Source of the DNA: Hyperoplus lanceolatus
Taxonomy: Eukaryota; Chordata; Actinopteri; Uranoscopiformes; Ammodytidae
Length of the DNA: 64,000 nucleotides
Assembly: GCA_026929865.2 (NCBI GenBank)
Contig: CM049408.1
Span: 62,001-126,000 of the forward strand
Reading direction: 5' to 3'
The notes beneath the pieces are model-generated. The model was given only the letters and a program-made list of their open reading frames with translations, searched no databases and was not told the origin of the DNA. A program made the translations under genes and the position numbers. Positions 10,256-20,265 of the stretch are shown piece after piece (within the stretch, counting starts at the first letter, position 1; each line of letters opens with the position of its first letter).

Positions 10256-10358
10256 ATAATGAAATATTTGAAGAAATGTGAGGGGTGTACTCACTTTTGT
10301 GAGATACTGTAATTAAATTAAATTTGAGTTACAGAAAAATAGGTCATACAGGTCATAC

Positions 10359-10430
10359 CATCATTCCTGTACGCATTGTACAGTAGCTTCTTTCTCTTCC
10401 TCTTGTTCTTCTTTGCACACCACAGCTTCC
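10359..10430 (-). CDS. pals1: pals1 exon: HOOK region
   Basis: A 72-nt exon encoding [19 protein letters not shown] and a few more residues, matching the polybasic HOOK segment between SH3 and guanylate-kinase-like domains of PALS1/MPP5. Acceptor TTTTTTACAG precedes 10430; donor GTATGA follows 10359. Both junctions split a glycine- or aspartate-type codon after its first base (phase 1), agreeing with the upstream exon. This is the most downstream exon in the window; the guanylate-kinase-like exons lie beyond the left edge. A Tc1 terminus sits about 50 bp downstream of the donor. Confidence 0.93.
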
Positions 10431-10637
10431 CTGTAAAAAAGCAGACAACTTTTACATTTTCATGCTAAGTGATCACTTGTGGATAGCTGTTTAAAAGCTA
10501 AGTTATTTTATATGGGTGGGTTTTGTGTAACACACCTTTGAATTAAGAGGCTAAGAGCACTAACTGTAAAGGAACAATTGCTTATATAATAATATACAAT
10601 ATTATACTCGGGTTATTGTGAGAGTAGAATAACTGAC

Positions 10638-10709
10638 CAGACTTCTCAGGTTCCTTGTCTTCTTCTATGGTCTGTTTCATGGCCTCTCTCTGCTGCTGGA
10701 AACTCTTCC
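10638..10709 (-). CDS. pals1: pals1 exon: SH3-HOOK linker
   Basis: A 72-nt exon encoding [20 protein letters not shown] plus EKS, nearly identical to the known vertebrate PALS1 segment directly after the SH3 domain. Acceptor TATCCACAG precedes 10709; donor GTCAGT follows 10638. Phase 1 at both ends. The charged, glutamine-rich stretch begins the HOOK region, which links SH3 to the guanylate-kinase-like domain and is thought to regulate their intramolecular contact. Strong conservation argues that the gene is functional in this genome. Confidence 0.95.
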
Positions 10710-10841
10710 CTGTGGATAGAAATATAAGAATATTAAGAGGAGTCATATCCTGCAATACAGAGTGTCATACAAGTTTATACAACCATTTTGGCTTACACAC
10801 TCACAAGAGTTTAAATAGGCAGTCTTCAAATGGCGCTCTCA

Positions 10842-11123
<282 letters not shown>

Positions 11124-11228
11124 TCATGAGACTATCTTGGGCTGAGAGGTATTTTTAAACCTCAAATATTTTTAATTATTTCAAATACATTTTGCTAACT
11201 GTTATCCTGATCACAAATCAAAACTTAC

Positions 11229-11306
11229 CACATTCTCTTTGACAGGAGGTGGTTTGTAATTAGTGCATGGAATAAGCACAAAAGTCAAGAGGCCGTGCAT
11301 GTCAGC
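11229..11306 (-). CDS. pals1: pals1 exon: end of PDZ and PDZ-SH3 linker
   Basis: A 78-nt, phase-0 exon encoding ADMHGLLTFVLIPCTNYK and then PPPVKENV. ADMHG and LTFVLIP are the last strand of the PDZ domain; the proline-rich end is the linker to SH3. Acceptor TTTGTGGCAG precedes 11306; donor GTAAGT follows 11229. The linker residues differ from the human version, as expected for a surface loop. The next intron upstream (11307-17089) contains a 5.4 kb hAT transposon and its passengers. Confidence 0.95.
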
Positions 11307-11885
11307 CTGCCACAAACAAACACAAAGGAACAAAGAGATACAAAGAGAAAAGTACTTCTTAATTATCAGGTTGCTTTCATCATATCATGCAGTTACTATT
11401 CTTTAAAATGAGCTTTTCACTATATTGTCCTGTAGTGCTATACATTTAAACACAAACCATTGACATTTTGTAAACTACTTTGCCATATTTTAAAAATATC
11501 ATAACACTTCCGATATAAATACTAAGATTGAAATATTAAATGACTGGAGTAATCACTCAGTGACCATCTAGGCCAGGGATGGGCAGCTGATAAAAGGGAG
11601 GGCCATACAAATTTTCACCTCACTACCAGAGGGCCACGTACAGTATCTCACAAAAGTGAGTACACCCCTCACATTTCTTCACATTTTTCTTTATATCTTT
11701 CCATGGGACAACACTGAAGAAATGACACTTTGATACAATGTAAAGTAGTCAGTGTACAGCTTGTATAACAGTGTAAATTTACTGTCCCCTCAAAATAACT
11801 CGACACACAGCCATTAATGTCTAAACTGCTGGCAACAAAAGTGAGTACACCCCTTAGAAAAATTTTACAAATTGGGCCCAAAGTG

Positions 11886-12194
11886 TCAATATTTTGCTTT
11901 GCCATCATTATTTTCTAGCACTGCCTTAACCCTCTTGGGCATGTAGTTCACTAGAGCTTCACAGGTTGCAACTGGAACCCTCTTCCACCCATTTATGACA
12001 GCATCACAGAGCTGGTGGATATTAAAGACCTTGCGCTCCTCCACCTTCTGTTTGAGGATGCCCCAAAGATGCTCAATAGGGTTTAGGTCTGGAGACATGC
12101 TTGGCCAGGCCATAACCTTTACCCTCAGCTTTTTTAGCAAGCCACTGGTCGTCTTGGAGGTGTGTTTGGGGTCGTTATCATGTTGCAATACCAC
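11886..12194 (-). pseudogene. Tc1 transposase C-terminus, left arm (copy C)
   Basis: A 102-codon frame with LQHDNDPKHTSKT (second catalytic Asp), SMSPDLNPIEHLWGILK (third catalytic Glu) and a YMPKRVKAVLENNDG ending. The frame is clean, unlike the corresponding right arm, which has stops. Upstream of it the sequence changes strand at the foldback junction near 12221, so it has no HTH or first catalytic Asp. It cannot encode an active enzyme by itself. Confidence 0.85.
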
Positions 12195-12221
12195 CCTGCG
12201 GCCCAGTTTACGAAGGTTGAG

Positions 12222-13034
12222 TGCACGTGGTCAGCGTCGTACACAGAGGTTGGCTTTGGAAAATAGACGTATGAGTGCTGCCAGCATTGCTGAAGGGCTT
12301 GAAGGGGTGGGGGGTCAACCTGTCAGTGCTCAGACCATACGCCGCACTCTGCATCATACTGGTCTACATGGCTGTCATCCCAGAAGGAAGCCTATTCTAA
12401 AGATGATGCACAAGAAACCCCACAAAAAGTTTGCTGAAGACAAACAGACTACGGACATGGATTACTGCAACCATGTCCTGTGGTCTGATGAGACCAAGAT
12501 ACATTTATTTGGTTCAGATGGTGTTAAGAGTGTGGAGCGGCAACCAGGTGAGGAGTACAAAGACAAGTGTGTCTTGCCTAGAGTCAAGCATGGTGGTTGG
12601 AATGTCATGGTCTGGGGCTGCATGAGTGCTGCCAGCACTGGGGATCTACAGTTCATTGAATTCTAACATGTACTGTGACATACTGAAGCAGAGCATGATC
12701 CCCTCCCTTCATAAACTGGGCCGCAGGGCAGTACTGCAACATGATAACGACCCCAAACACACCTCCGAACGACCACTGGCTTGCTAAAGAAGCTGAGGGT
12801 AAAGGTTATGGACTGGCCAAGCATGTCTCCAGTCTTAAACCCTATTGAGCATCTTTGGGGCATCCTCAAACGGGAGATGGAGGAGCGCAAGGACTCTAAT
12901 ATCCACCAGCTCCTTGATGTCGTCATGAATGGGTAGAAGAGGGTTCCAGTGGCAACCTGTGAAGCTCTAGTGAACTACATGCCCAAGAGGGTTAAGGCAG
13001 TGCTAGAAAATAATGATGGCAAAGCAAAATATTG
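12222..13034 (+). pseudogene. Tc1 transposase, central and C-terminal parts (copy C)
   Basis: Open from 12222 to about 12663: QRLALENRRMSAASIAEG (second HTH subdomain), LWSDETKIHLFG (first catalytic Asp) and MVWGCMSAASTGDLQFIEF, then a stop. Further stops and a frameshift follow (12664-12780). SMSPVLNPIEHLWG shows the DL pair changed to VL. One more stop lies near 12931. The first ~60-100 residues expected of a Tc1 transposase are missing at the inverted-arm junction. Confidence 0.85.
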
Positions 13035-13805
13035 ACACTTTGGGCCCAATTTGTAAAATTTTTCTAAGGGGTGTACTCACTTTTGTTGCCAGCAGTTTAG
13101 ACATTAATGGCTGTGTGTCGAGTTATTTTGAGGGGACAGTAAATTTACACTGTTATACAAGCTGTACACTGACTACTTTACATTGTATCAAAGTGTCATT
13201 TCTTCAGTGTTGTCCCATGGAAAGATATAAAGAAAAATGTGAAGAAATGTGAGGGGTGTACTCACTTTTGTGAGATACTGTATATCAATATGCACTTTCA
13301 CCATTACAACCTTGTCACTTAATTGGCCTACTATAGCTAACTAATTTAATAAATAGAACAAAATATACTGGCAATCAAAGTTTATTATAACAATTTTCAA
13401 ACATCACAGACAATTTGGCTCTTTCAGTCAAGAACACATTACCCAAACAAGGCTCACTAGTGGGCCAACATTTTGAACATTTCTATTTTTCATTAGAAAG
13501 ATCAAAATGTTACCATTTACATATTTATTTTTCAAGAACAATCCATATTCCAACAATACAATTTCTATTTTCATAAGAAAAATCAAAATTTCAACATGGC
13601 ATGGGTGAGTTGTGAACTTTACACATAAACAAACATCCACATTCCTGAGTCATTATTTCAGTGCAATGGGGTCTCAAACAATTATTTAATATTGCTACAA
13701 AAACCAAAACATATCTCTTATAGTGCAATTCTTCTCTGCTCTTACATTACATAACATTTTTCTAATTATATTTCTCAAAATGTTATCCTCTGTAAAATCC
13801 TGTCT

Positions 13806-14695
13806 TAATGTGGCCTCTCCTGCTGGCACACAATATTGGTGCATCCAATCTGCATGAGCTGGAAAAGTGTCTCATCGGTCAGTCGGTTTCTTTCTTTGGA
13901 CTTGATGTGCTTCATCATTGAGAAGTTGCTCTCGCAGATGTAAGTGCTCCCAAACATGCTGGCCATTGAAAGTGCAAAATCCCTGAGGATTGGAAATCGG
14001 GACTCTGGTAGCAGTCTCCAGAAGGAGATTCCCCTCTCGTTGTGGTTTGCTTGAACAAAAGGGTCTGCCTGTAGTTCGCACAGTTCAAGCTGCAGCTCAG
14101 GGGGCTGCTCGCTGACAGCAGCAGAGAGCGGGTCAGTGAACAACGCGATGCGTGGCTGCATTGTGCAGAAATCTTGGAAGCGGCTCTTAAACTGCAGCTG
14201 CAGTTTTTCGATTTCTGCTTTGTACTTGAGCATGGTTTCTTCGCATTCGGGAGCATCTTTGCTCATCTCTTCACATGAGGGGAAGTGTGCCAAATTCGGA
14301 CGGTCGGATTGGAAGCCTTCTTTAAACAGGACTAGTTTAGAATTAAACGCGTTCATGTGTGCGTATAGATCCGACACACAAGGAAGGCCATGTCACAGAG
14401 AGAAAATCCGTGTTCCTGAGTTGACTGCAGTACGCACAGGTGTCACATCGCAAGCTCTCAAGAAACACAGCGATTTCAGAGCGCAGCGCCAAAAACCTCT
14501 CCAAGCACTTCCCGCGGCTCATCCACCTTATCTCCGTGTGCATCTGTAAATCCCCGTACGCGGTGCTCACTTCATCCAAAAAGGCTACAAACTTCCGATG
14601 ATTAAGAGACCTTTTCCTCCTCGAATGAGATTGGTAACTTTCGTTAGTAAATCCATGACATGGCTGAAGTTCATAGACTTGGCACAGAGGGCCTC
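13806..14695 (-). pseudogene. hAT transposase exon 2 (C-terminal half)
   Basis: Begins after TATATTCCAG with EALCAKSMNFSHVMDLL, shifts frame near 14580-14610, then continues DEVSTAYGDLQMHTEIRWMS (the usual hAT tryptophan region). It shifts again near 14370 and ends with the hATC dimerisation segment SMASMFGSTYICESNFSMMK and LTDETLFQLMQIG. The order and motifs match GTF2IRD2/ZBED5-like hAT proteins. At least two frameshifts disable it. Family role: hAT transposases excise and reinsert the element and dimerise through hATC. Confidence 0.85.
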
Positions 14696-14779
14696 CTGGA
14701 ATATAAAATAAATTGGATTCAGCAACATTGTAGTCATTATTTATTTTTAAATCTCACTAAGAAAAAACACATTGATAAC

Positions 14780-15918
14780 CAGGGCTGCCTCATAGGCGAA
14801 CAAACGTTAGTCGACCAGAAAGGACGAGAAGAGAACGTGGAAACTGTCTCAGATTAAAATCGTGACTTTTAAAGGACCAAATGACTTGCTTTAACAAATT
14901 TTGTTAGTTTATAATTTTATGAATTGTAAAATATAATTTCCATGAGGCTGTTCAGTCAGAAAATGATGGATCATTAGTAAAAGCGTTTGCCCGGCCGCTC
15001 TGTGCCTGCCACCGCCGCCACACACTCTGTCTGACAGCACCGCGAACCATTCGTCGATAACCGGAATAAAGTGACAACGACTAGGAAAGTTCTTAGGGCC
15101 CGTGTCCACCTACCGCCTTTTTCCCACCGCAAACGCCTTTTTTCAATTGAGTCCCAATGAGAAGCGGCCGCCTCGGGAAAAGGCGGCCGCTCGGAGAAAA
15201 GGCGCAGCGCCCAACGTTTTTTTCTCAAGCGTTTTTGCCTTTTTGTGCGGCCGCTTCAAGATTTGCAAGTTGAAAAAAGTTCAACTTTTCAGAAAGGCGG
15301 TGGGGACGGCACCGCCGCTTTTTTCAAAGGGCCAATCAGATAGTAGATCGTCGGGACTCGTCGCCTTGGCAACAAAGAAGACGGAAGAGAAACTGCTTTT
15401 TCCGTATCTGTTTACCCGAAACTGTACGAAAATAGTGACTTAAAATGACCAGAACAGAGGGAGGAGAGCCCGTTTGTGGGAGCAGATTAGGGAAACTCTT
15501 GATTCGCTGTATTTTTTATCTCCTACGGATCGTTTCATGCACACACGTCAGCCTACAACTTGCTCCGTGTGTGTTTGCAGGAGCCGCGATAACTCCTCAT
15601 CCAAACAGAGGATGGTGGAAAGTATTCTCTGTTTCATAAGACTACTCATATTAAAATGTAACGATTTAAATAGAAAACAGCAAGACTAAAGAGTTAAACC
15701 AGTGTTGATAGGTCTGGATCAGGTGACGATCAGCATTTTCTCTCCCCCGATCACAGCACTCTCTCCCCCAGCTCATAAAACGCTTGAAAAAAGCGGTCGA
15801 AAAAAGCTGTCGAAAAAAATGCTCAGTAGACACACTCCCGAGCGCACTGCCAGCGTTTAACGCTGGAAAAAGGACACAGGCGTTAGGTGGACACGGGCCC
15901 TTAGTTGGGGGCAGCCCT
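14780..15918. mobile_element. AGGGCTGCC-ended MITE inside the hAT transposase intron
   Basis: Left end AGGGCTGCCTC at 14781 and inverted right end GGGGGCAGCCCT finishing at 15918. Non-coding. It lies entirely within the intron (14696-15959) of the host hAT transposase gene. No exact target duplication could be read. End sequences of the (C)AGGG type suggest a hAT-derived MITE. Confidence 0.6.
15096..15900. mobile_element. PIF/Harbinger-type MITE, TTA-flanked
   Basis: Inverted ends GGGCCCGTGTCCACCTA at 15096 and GGTGGACACGGGCCC at 15900. A 3-bp TTA duplication lies on each side (15093-15095 and 15901-15903). 805 bp, non-coding, rich in internal GCGGCCGC/AAAAAGCG palindromes. It is nested within the 14780-15918 MITE. 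Confidence 0.8.
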
Positions 15919-15959
15919 ATTTATCACCGATAATAATAGCTGAAAATAACGTTACCCAC

Positions 15960-16786
15960 CTGATGTATGATGCAGTGCAGTATTGGACAGTCAACGCCAC
16001 TCGGTCTGAGAAGCCCGGCGAATCCAGTGCATCTTCCTTGCATTGATGGTGCACCGTCAGCAACAACAGCTGATAGCTTGTCAAAGCCTCCGTGCTCACT
16101 TAAAACACTTTCAACATTGTTGAAAATGTCCTGTCCCTCGGTAGTGTTATGCAAAGACACCAGTTTCAATAACTCCTCATGCACTTCAAATGAACAACTA
16201 CAACTGCTCGTGTGTAGATGAGGAGCTGGCTTACATCCATCACATCTGTACTCTCATGTTTCTCAGGAAAAGTACTTGCAGTCAAGTCGTTCATGATTTC
16301 TTTGAGCTTTCCCTCGACATGATTTTGAATATCAAAGATTGTTCGTGTCACTGTGCGTCGGGACAGAGACACCGTTTCAAAGTTCTTAGCCATGCTGTCG
16401 ACTCCAAAAGCTTTCGCCATCTCTACAGCACATCGCTTTACCATTTCACCATCAGACATGGGCTTCTTTGTTTTAGCAAGCTCAAGGGAAATCATATGAC
16501 ACCTTCAGTGACGATTCCTGTGTAGTCGTGACTTTGGTAAAAGAGCTTTTCTGACGATGTATTTTTCGCTTGAGATCAGCAACGATAGTGGCTCTGGCAG
16601 CTCCGGTGTACATGTCAAACTTTTCTTTCTGCGTCGTGTTGTAGTGGCGGCTTAAGTTAAAATCCTTCATTGCCGATTTTGTTTCCAAGCACACATGGGT
16701 TTTCCTTTACAATCTGTAAAATCTGTTTTCCATCTTGTCTGGAAAATGCAGTTCTCTTCGTCCAGCTTTCTTTTTTGGGCGCTCAT
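15960..16786 (-). pseudogene. hAT transposase exon 1 (N-terminal half)
   Basis: Starts at an ATG ending at 16786 (MSAQKRKLDEENCIF). The following BED-like zinc-finger region (TDCKGKPMCL, FNLSRHYNT) is broken by a frameshift near 16690. Further pieces are MISLELAKTKKPMSDGEMVK and NFETVSLSRRTVTR; AVVADGAPSMQG is a hAT catalytic Asp region; CIIHQ stands directly before donor GTGGGT at 15959. Phase-0 splicing joins CIIHQ to EALCAK of exon 2, as in other GTF2IRD2-like proteins. Frameshifts also near 16490 and 16190. Confidence 0.85.
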
Positions 16787-17089
16787 GTTTGTAAATGTTT
16801 TATTTTTTTGTAAATCCTGCAAGAAGAGGAGTTGAGGTTGACCTGGTTACATTTTCGGGGAGCGCCCTTTAGCGGCTGACATAATTAATTACAGCTGGGG
16901 TCCGGTTCAAATTACATACTTTTTTTCCGACGACTGTGAAAACAATAATATATACATTTTTATAAATGAACTCGCGGGCTGCATGCGGCCCGTGGGCTGC
17001 CAGATGCCCATCCCTGATCTAGGCCTAGGGGCAGCATTTATCACTAAACTAAAGAACTGTGTTAACTATGTGCATCTGGATATACTTAC

Positions 17090-17251
17090 AAGAATATCAA
17101 AGACTTGATTGACATCTTTTCCTCGGATTTCTATTCCATTTATTTCCAATATTTCATCTCCTTCTGATAAAAGTCCACTCCTTTCAGCTGCTCCACCTCG
17201 AACAATACGACTGATCACTACACTCTCCATCTCATTACGAACAGTTGCCCC
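17090..17251 (-). CDS. pals1: pals1 exon: PDZ domain
   Basis: A 162-nt, phase-0 exon encoding most of the PDZ domain: [20 protein letters not shown], then [19 protein letters not shown] and [15 protein letters not shown]. The carboxylate-binding loop begins in the preceding exon (DIPLGATV). Acceptor TTACATAG precedes 17251; donor GTAAGT follows 17090. In PALS1 this domain binds the C-terminal ERLI motif of Crumbs proteins. Conservation is very high, so it was surely under purifying selection. A hAT element begins 66 bp downstream in the intron. Confidence 0.97.
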
Positions 17252-17506
17252 CTATGTAACACACACAGGAAAGCACCAAAATATAAAAATTAATAAATGA
17301 AAATATAATGAAATGTTTTCATGACAGTATGTTTTGTTATTTACATTGAATCATTCAAGGTACATTTGCCACAGATAAGAAAAAGTCAGTTGTTACTAAT
17401 AATATAAATCATACTGCACATAAAGTATGCTTAAGAAAAAATGTTAATGTTTGCGGAGTGATGTAAGCAGAGACTGAGTAATTGACTGCTGCTCATAATT
17501 TGTCTT

Positions 17507-17508
17507 GC
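17507..17508 (-). other. pals1: GC splice donor (GC-AG intron) of pals1
   Basis: The exon ends CCACTG and the intron starts GCAAGA. Joining CCACTG to GGGGCAACTG of the next exon gives IPLGATV, which is the conserved PALS1 sequence. No GT donor nearby preserves frame and sequence. GC-AG introns are a minor but known class handled by the major spliceosome. Confidence 0.85.
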
Positions 17509-17649
17509 CAGTGGTATGTCCTGTGCCTTCTCTATGCGAACTAGCTTGACATTATCTCCTCCCCACTGCGTCAGCGTTTCCCCTTGGGTGGGTAGTGGCT
17601 CAGGCTGCATTTCCCTCTCTGCTATGCTGTCATGGGCCAGGAGCAATGC
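17509..17649 (-). CDS. pals1: pals1 exon: end of L27C to start of PDZ
   Basis: A 141-nt, phase-0 exon encoding 47 residues: ALLLAHDSIAEREMQPEPLP, a variable linker, then GGDNVKLVRIEKAQDIPL. The first part finishes the second L27 domain; the last begins the PDZ domain. The acceptor is TTGCAG preceded directly by a 168-bp (GT)n tract, so no ordinary polypyrimidine tract exists. The donor is GC. Both ends of this exon are therefore unusual, yet the reading frame and neighbours fit exactly. Confidence 0.95.
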
Positions 17650-17653
17650 CTGC

Positions 17654-17824
<171 letters not shown>

Positions 17825-17883
17825 CAAGTAGATTATTGGATCAGCCTTAATACAGCTTTTTACGTTTGTTTGTGTGTCTGTAC

Positions 17884-17961
17884 CTGTATGTGTGTCTCTG
17901 ACAGCAGGCTATAGAGTTCAAGTCCCTCTTTGTTTTGGCTCGTCTGGATGAGATTCCTGAC
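17884..17961 (-). CDS. pals1: pals1 exon: L27C domain
   Basis: A 78-nt, phase-0 exon encoding VRNLIQTSQNKEGLELYSLL then SETHIQ. It aligns with the second L27 domain of PALS1 (human VQTVLKP...HIQ, from memory); KEGLEL and HIQ are shared. Acceptor TTTCAG precedes 17961; donor GTACAG follows 17884. L27C of PALS1 pairs with the L27 domain of PATJ. This part of the protein is clearly more diverged than the PDZ/SH3 exons. Confidence 0.92.
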
Positions 17962-17969
17962 CTGAAACC

Positions 17970-19640
17970 ATGGCAACATAAAACATAATTGCATAAACGA
18001 GTTATTGAGTTATCTCTATTATCACAGTTGCAACTGCAGAGAATTTAAAACATAACAGTAATTTCGCAATTTCTCATAATAACAGCTCTGAAACAAAATT
18101 CCCACAAAATATCTACTGGCTTGTTGAAAGCTAGACTTGACAAATAAAGTGCCTCGGGTTTTGTTTTGTCTTTATAAACCAGGTTATCTGTGCATTTTTG
18201 AAATACAAATTGAATTACATAAGACCTTTTTAAGAACTCTAAAAGGGAAAAATACAAATACCACGGCAACATAAATCATCAAACTGCGCTACAGTATATA
18301 CTATATAAGAGTTGTATTAAGTTTGAATATTCAATGCACTTTAGTCAACAAATGTTGTCTTATCACAGAAAATAAAAATGTTTGGCAGCCCAAATGAAGA
18401 CAATGTCCCCCTGCAATCCACCATCAAATAAACTCAAGGGATCACAGAGTGTATTTGATTCTGCAAACCAGACAATCCATTCATTACAACCTATTAAGCT
18501 CTAATAAAGCTGTATCCATTGGTTTATATTATCTGAAAAATCCAGAAACAAGAACAACAGAATTATCAATAATGAAAATATGCGTTAGTTGCATCTGTTG
18601 GGAATTCATAAAGAGAAGATTTGGTCAAAGTCAAGAATATTATTAATTTCAAGAAAATTATAATATTAAGAAACATTCTTAATTAATGATCAATTAAATT
18701 AGTTTAGCTAATCAAAAGTTGGTTACAATGTACATTAAAGATAATAAAGGAGTAAATATTCGAGCATGGACCTTATTTACCAGCAATTAGTTAAATACAA
18801 GACACAAATATCACAGACACTGCTTCTTAAAATCAAAAAGGGAAGGGTTAATTCACATAGGCAAGTTGATTAAAACAATACACATAAGTCAATAACCATT
18901 TTACTTAAAATTAAGAAAGCAAAACAGCACAACAATAACAGTTTAGATTATAAAACCCATGTATTTAAATCTATGTGTATGTGTGTGTTTGTGTGAGTGT
19001 GACAAAGGAATGTCACTAGGATTTAAGATGGCGAACTACAAAGATAGCGGATGTTCTGGTGGGATATAACCGCCACGCGATAGTTTGAGGTGGCTATTAC
19101 GCCACGGGGTAGATAAATTGCTTTGAGCAATGTGATGGACAACTTCTGAAAGTTGAATATTCTACCTTTATTATACTACTTTTTTGGTCTGAATTTCTCA
19201 TTAATGACTCCTATAGAGCAACCTGACACGAATCACAGCACAAAAAACCATGTAGATTTTTGGGAAGCTCTTCCTCTCATCTCAGCGATTTCAGCATTCT
19301 CTGTCCACACTCAGCTTTGTGCTTCTCCGCCCCCCTCCATTGGTTACCTTCCGGAACACTTTCAGTGGCGCACAGGCAGATTTGAGCAGGCAGGTGGGGG
19401 CGTAACGAATCCCGGAAATTGAAAAAATTGAAAGTGAATCGCGACCGGCTGCCATAGAGTTTAGAACTCTGCACAGCCACCCCAGACGGTCAGCAGGGAA
19501 TACGTATAAATGCATGTAAGTCATTACTTGACACTTTAGCATGGTTAAACATGACTATAAATCATTATAACAACGTTTATAGGCCATAAAAGGTGAAAAA
19601 GCATAATAGGGCCTCTTAAAACAGAAGTACCATGCAAAGC
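17970..19640. other. pals1 intron: dispersed repeat, otherwise nothing recognised
   Basis: Contains a diverged copy of a repeat at about 18240-18620, also present at 47690-48020 inside a CAGGG-ended transposon. Shared landmarks are GGCAACATAAATCA, AAGTTTGAATAT, AATGCACTTTAG and GACAATGTCCCCC. From 19000 to 19640 there is a GC-richer patch (19310-19460) and no identifiable element or exon. Confidence 0.6.
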
Positions 19641-19779
19641 ATGTCCGTAACCTACTGCTTCAATCAAACACAAGAATCATAAAGGATGATGCGAGAAGAC
19701 TTTGGTTTCGTCTTAACACGATCTTAACTTTAAAATTACAGAAACTCAACACTCATGTATTCATTAACTCTCTGAGCCC

Positions 19780-20265
19780 CAGAGCTATTTTGGGCATTTT
19801 GCATACTTTTGATTAATCCATACTAAACTACAGTAAGAATAGTTTATCTTGCCAAAGTTTGGTATATTTCTGTTCAGCACACCCTAACCTATATTACCTG
19901 ATAGTTATCTTTTTTTAATTTTAACATAATAAATTATCATATTGGACCCAAAATCAGATGATAAATGTAAATACGTATTTAATTTTTTATTTATTTCTAC
20001 TATGGGTAACTCAAACATTCATACTGAATTTTTTTGAAAGCTGAAAATAAATACATGGGATGTTATTATGGTAATTTAAAAGTTTGATTGAGGTGGCATC
20101 AACCTAAATACACATTTTATGAACAAATAGCAGGTGAATCCATACCCAAATTCCACAAAGTTCTTTCAATCATGATACAGAGGGCACATACAAAAATGTT
20201 AAGCTTGCTGTGTTTGGTATATTTTGTTTCAGTAAAACTTCACCTACAATTCCTGCAAGTTTTAA
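19780..20265 (+). repeat. Dispersed repeat, forward copy (inverted partner at 31670-32060)
   Basis: Shares segments with the complement of 31670-32060: TGGTAATTTAAAAGTTTGAT, GGTGGCATCAACCTAAAT, and a stretch reading AGTAAAACTTCAC. Also similar are the CATACTTTTGATT and GTTTGGTAT landmarks. Non-coding. Family unknown. Confidence 0.7.

Larger units (their letters stand above)
641..10309 (-). mobile_element. Tc1 foldback element, copy A (heavily interrupted)
   Basis: A Tc1 element starting CAGTATCTGAC after TA (639-640) and ending GAGATACTG before TA (10310-10311). Its parts are 641-1248, 7674-8183, 8908-9108 and 10256-10309. The gaps are an integrase/OTU transposon (1249-7667), unidentified sequence (8184-8907) and a LINE fragment (9109-10255). 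The left arm carries the transposase C-terminus on the minus strand. Near 8113-8120 the orientation flips, and the same C-terminal coding sequence restarts on the plus strand. Copy C at 11641-13280 has the same junction. The right end lies about 50 bp from the splice donor of a pals1 exon. Confidence 0.8.
11641..13280 (+). mobile_element. Tc1 foldback element, copy C
   Basis: Bounded by TA at 11639-11640 and 13281-13282, with CAGTATCTCAC ends. Inverted arms of about 580 bp (11641-12221 and 12702-13280) both contain the terminal repeat plus the C-terminal third of the transposase. The spacer (12222-12701) carries the central transposase on the plus strand. The outer ~320 bp of each arm look identical, while the inner coding parts differ at many sites. 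The N-terminal HTH is absent. It inserted near the left end of the hAT element. Confidence 0.9.
11574..17016 (-). mobile_element. hAT transposon with intact ends and 8-bp target duplication
   Basis: Ends are CAGGGATGGGCAGCT at 11574 and, inverted, CAGGGATGGGCATCT ending at 17016. A perfect 8-bp duplication ATCTAGGC lies at 11566-11573 and 17017-17024. Inside, on the minus strand, is a two-exon transposase pseudogene of the GTF2IRD2/ZBED-like (Charlie-type) hAT group. Other elements landed inside later: Tc1 copy C (11641-13280), and in the transposase intron a MITE (14780-15918) that itself holds a Harbinger MITE (15096-15900). The element lies wholly inside one pals1 intron. The stretch 13283-13800 is its 3' untranslated part and holds no gene. 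Confidence 0.92.

Noticed and set aside
1-10358. Guanylate-kinase-like exons of pals1
   Set aside because: No matching sequence on the minus strand left of 10359. The region is filled by transposons, so the exons should lie outside the left edge.
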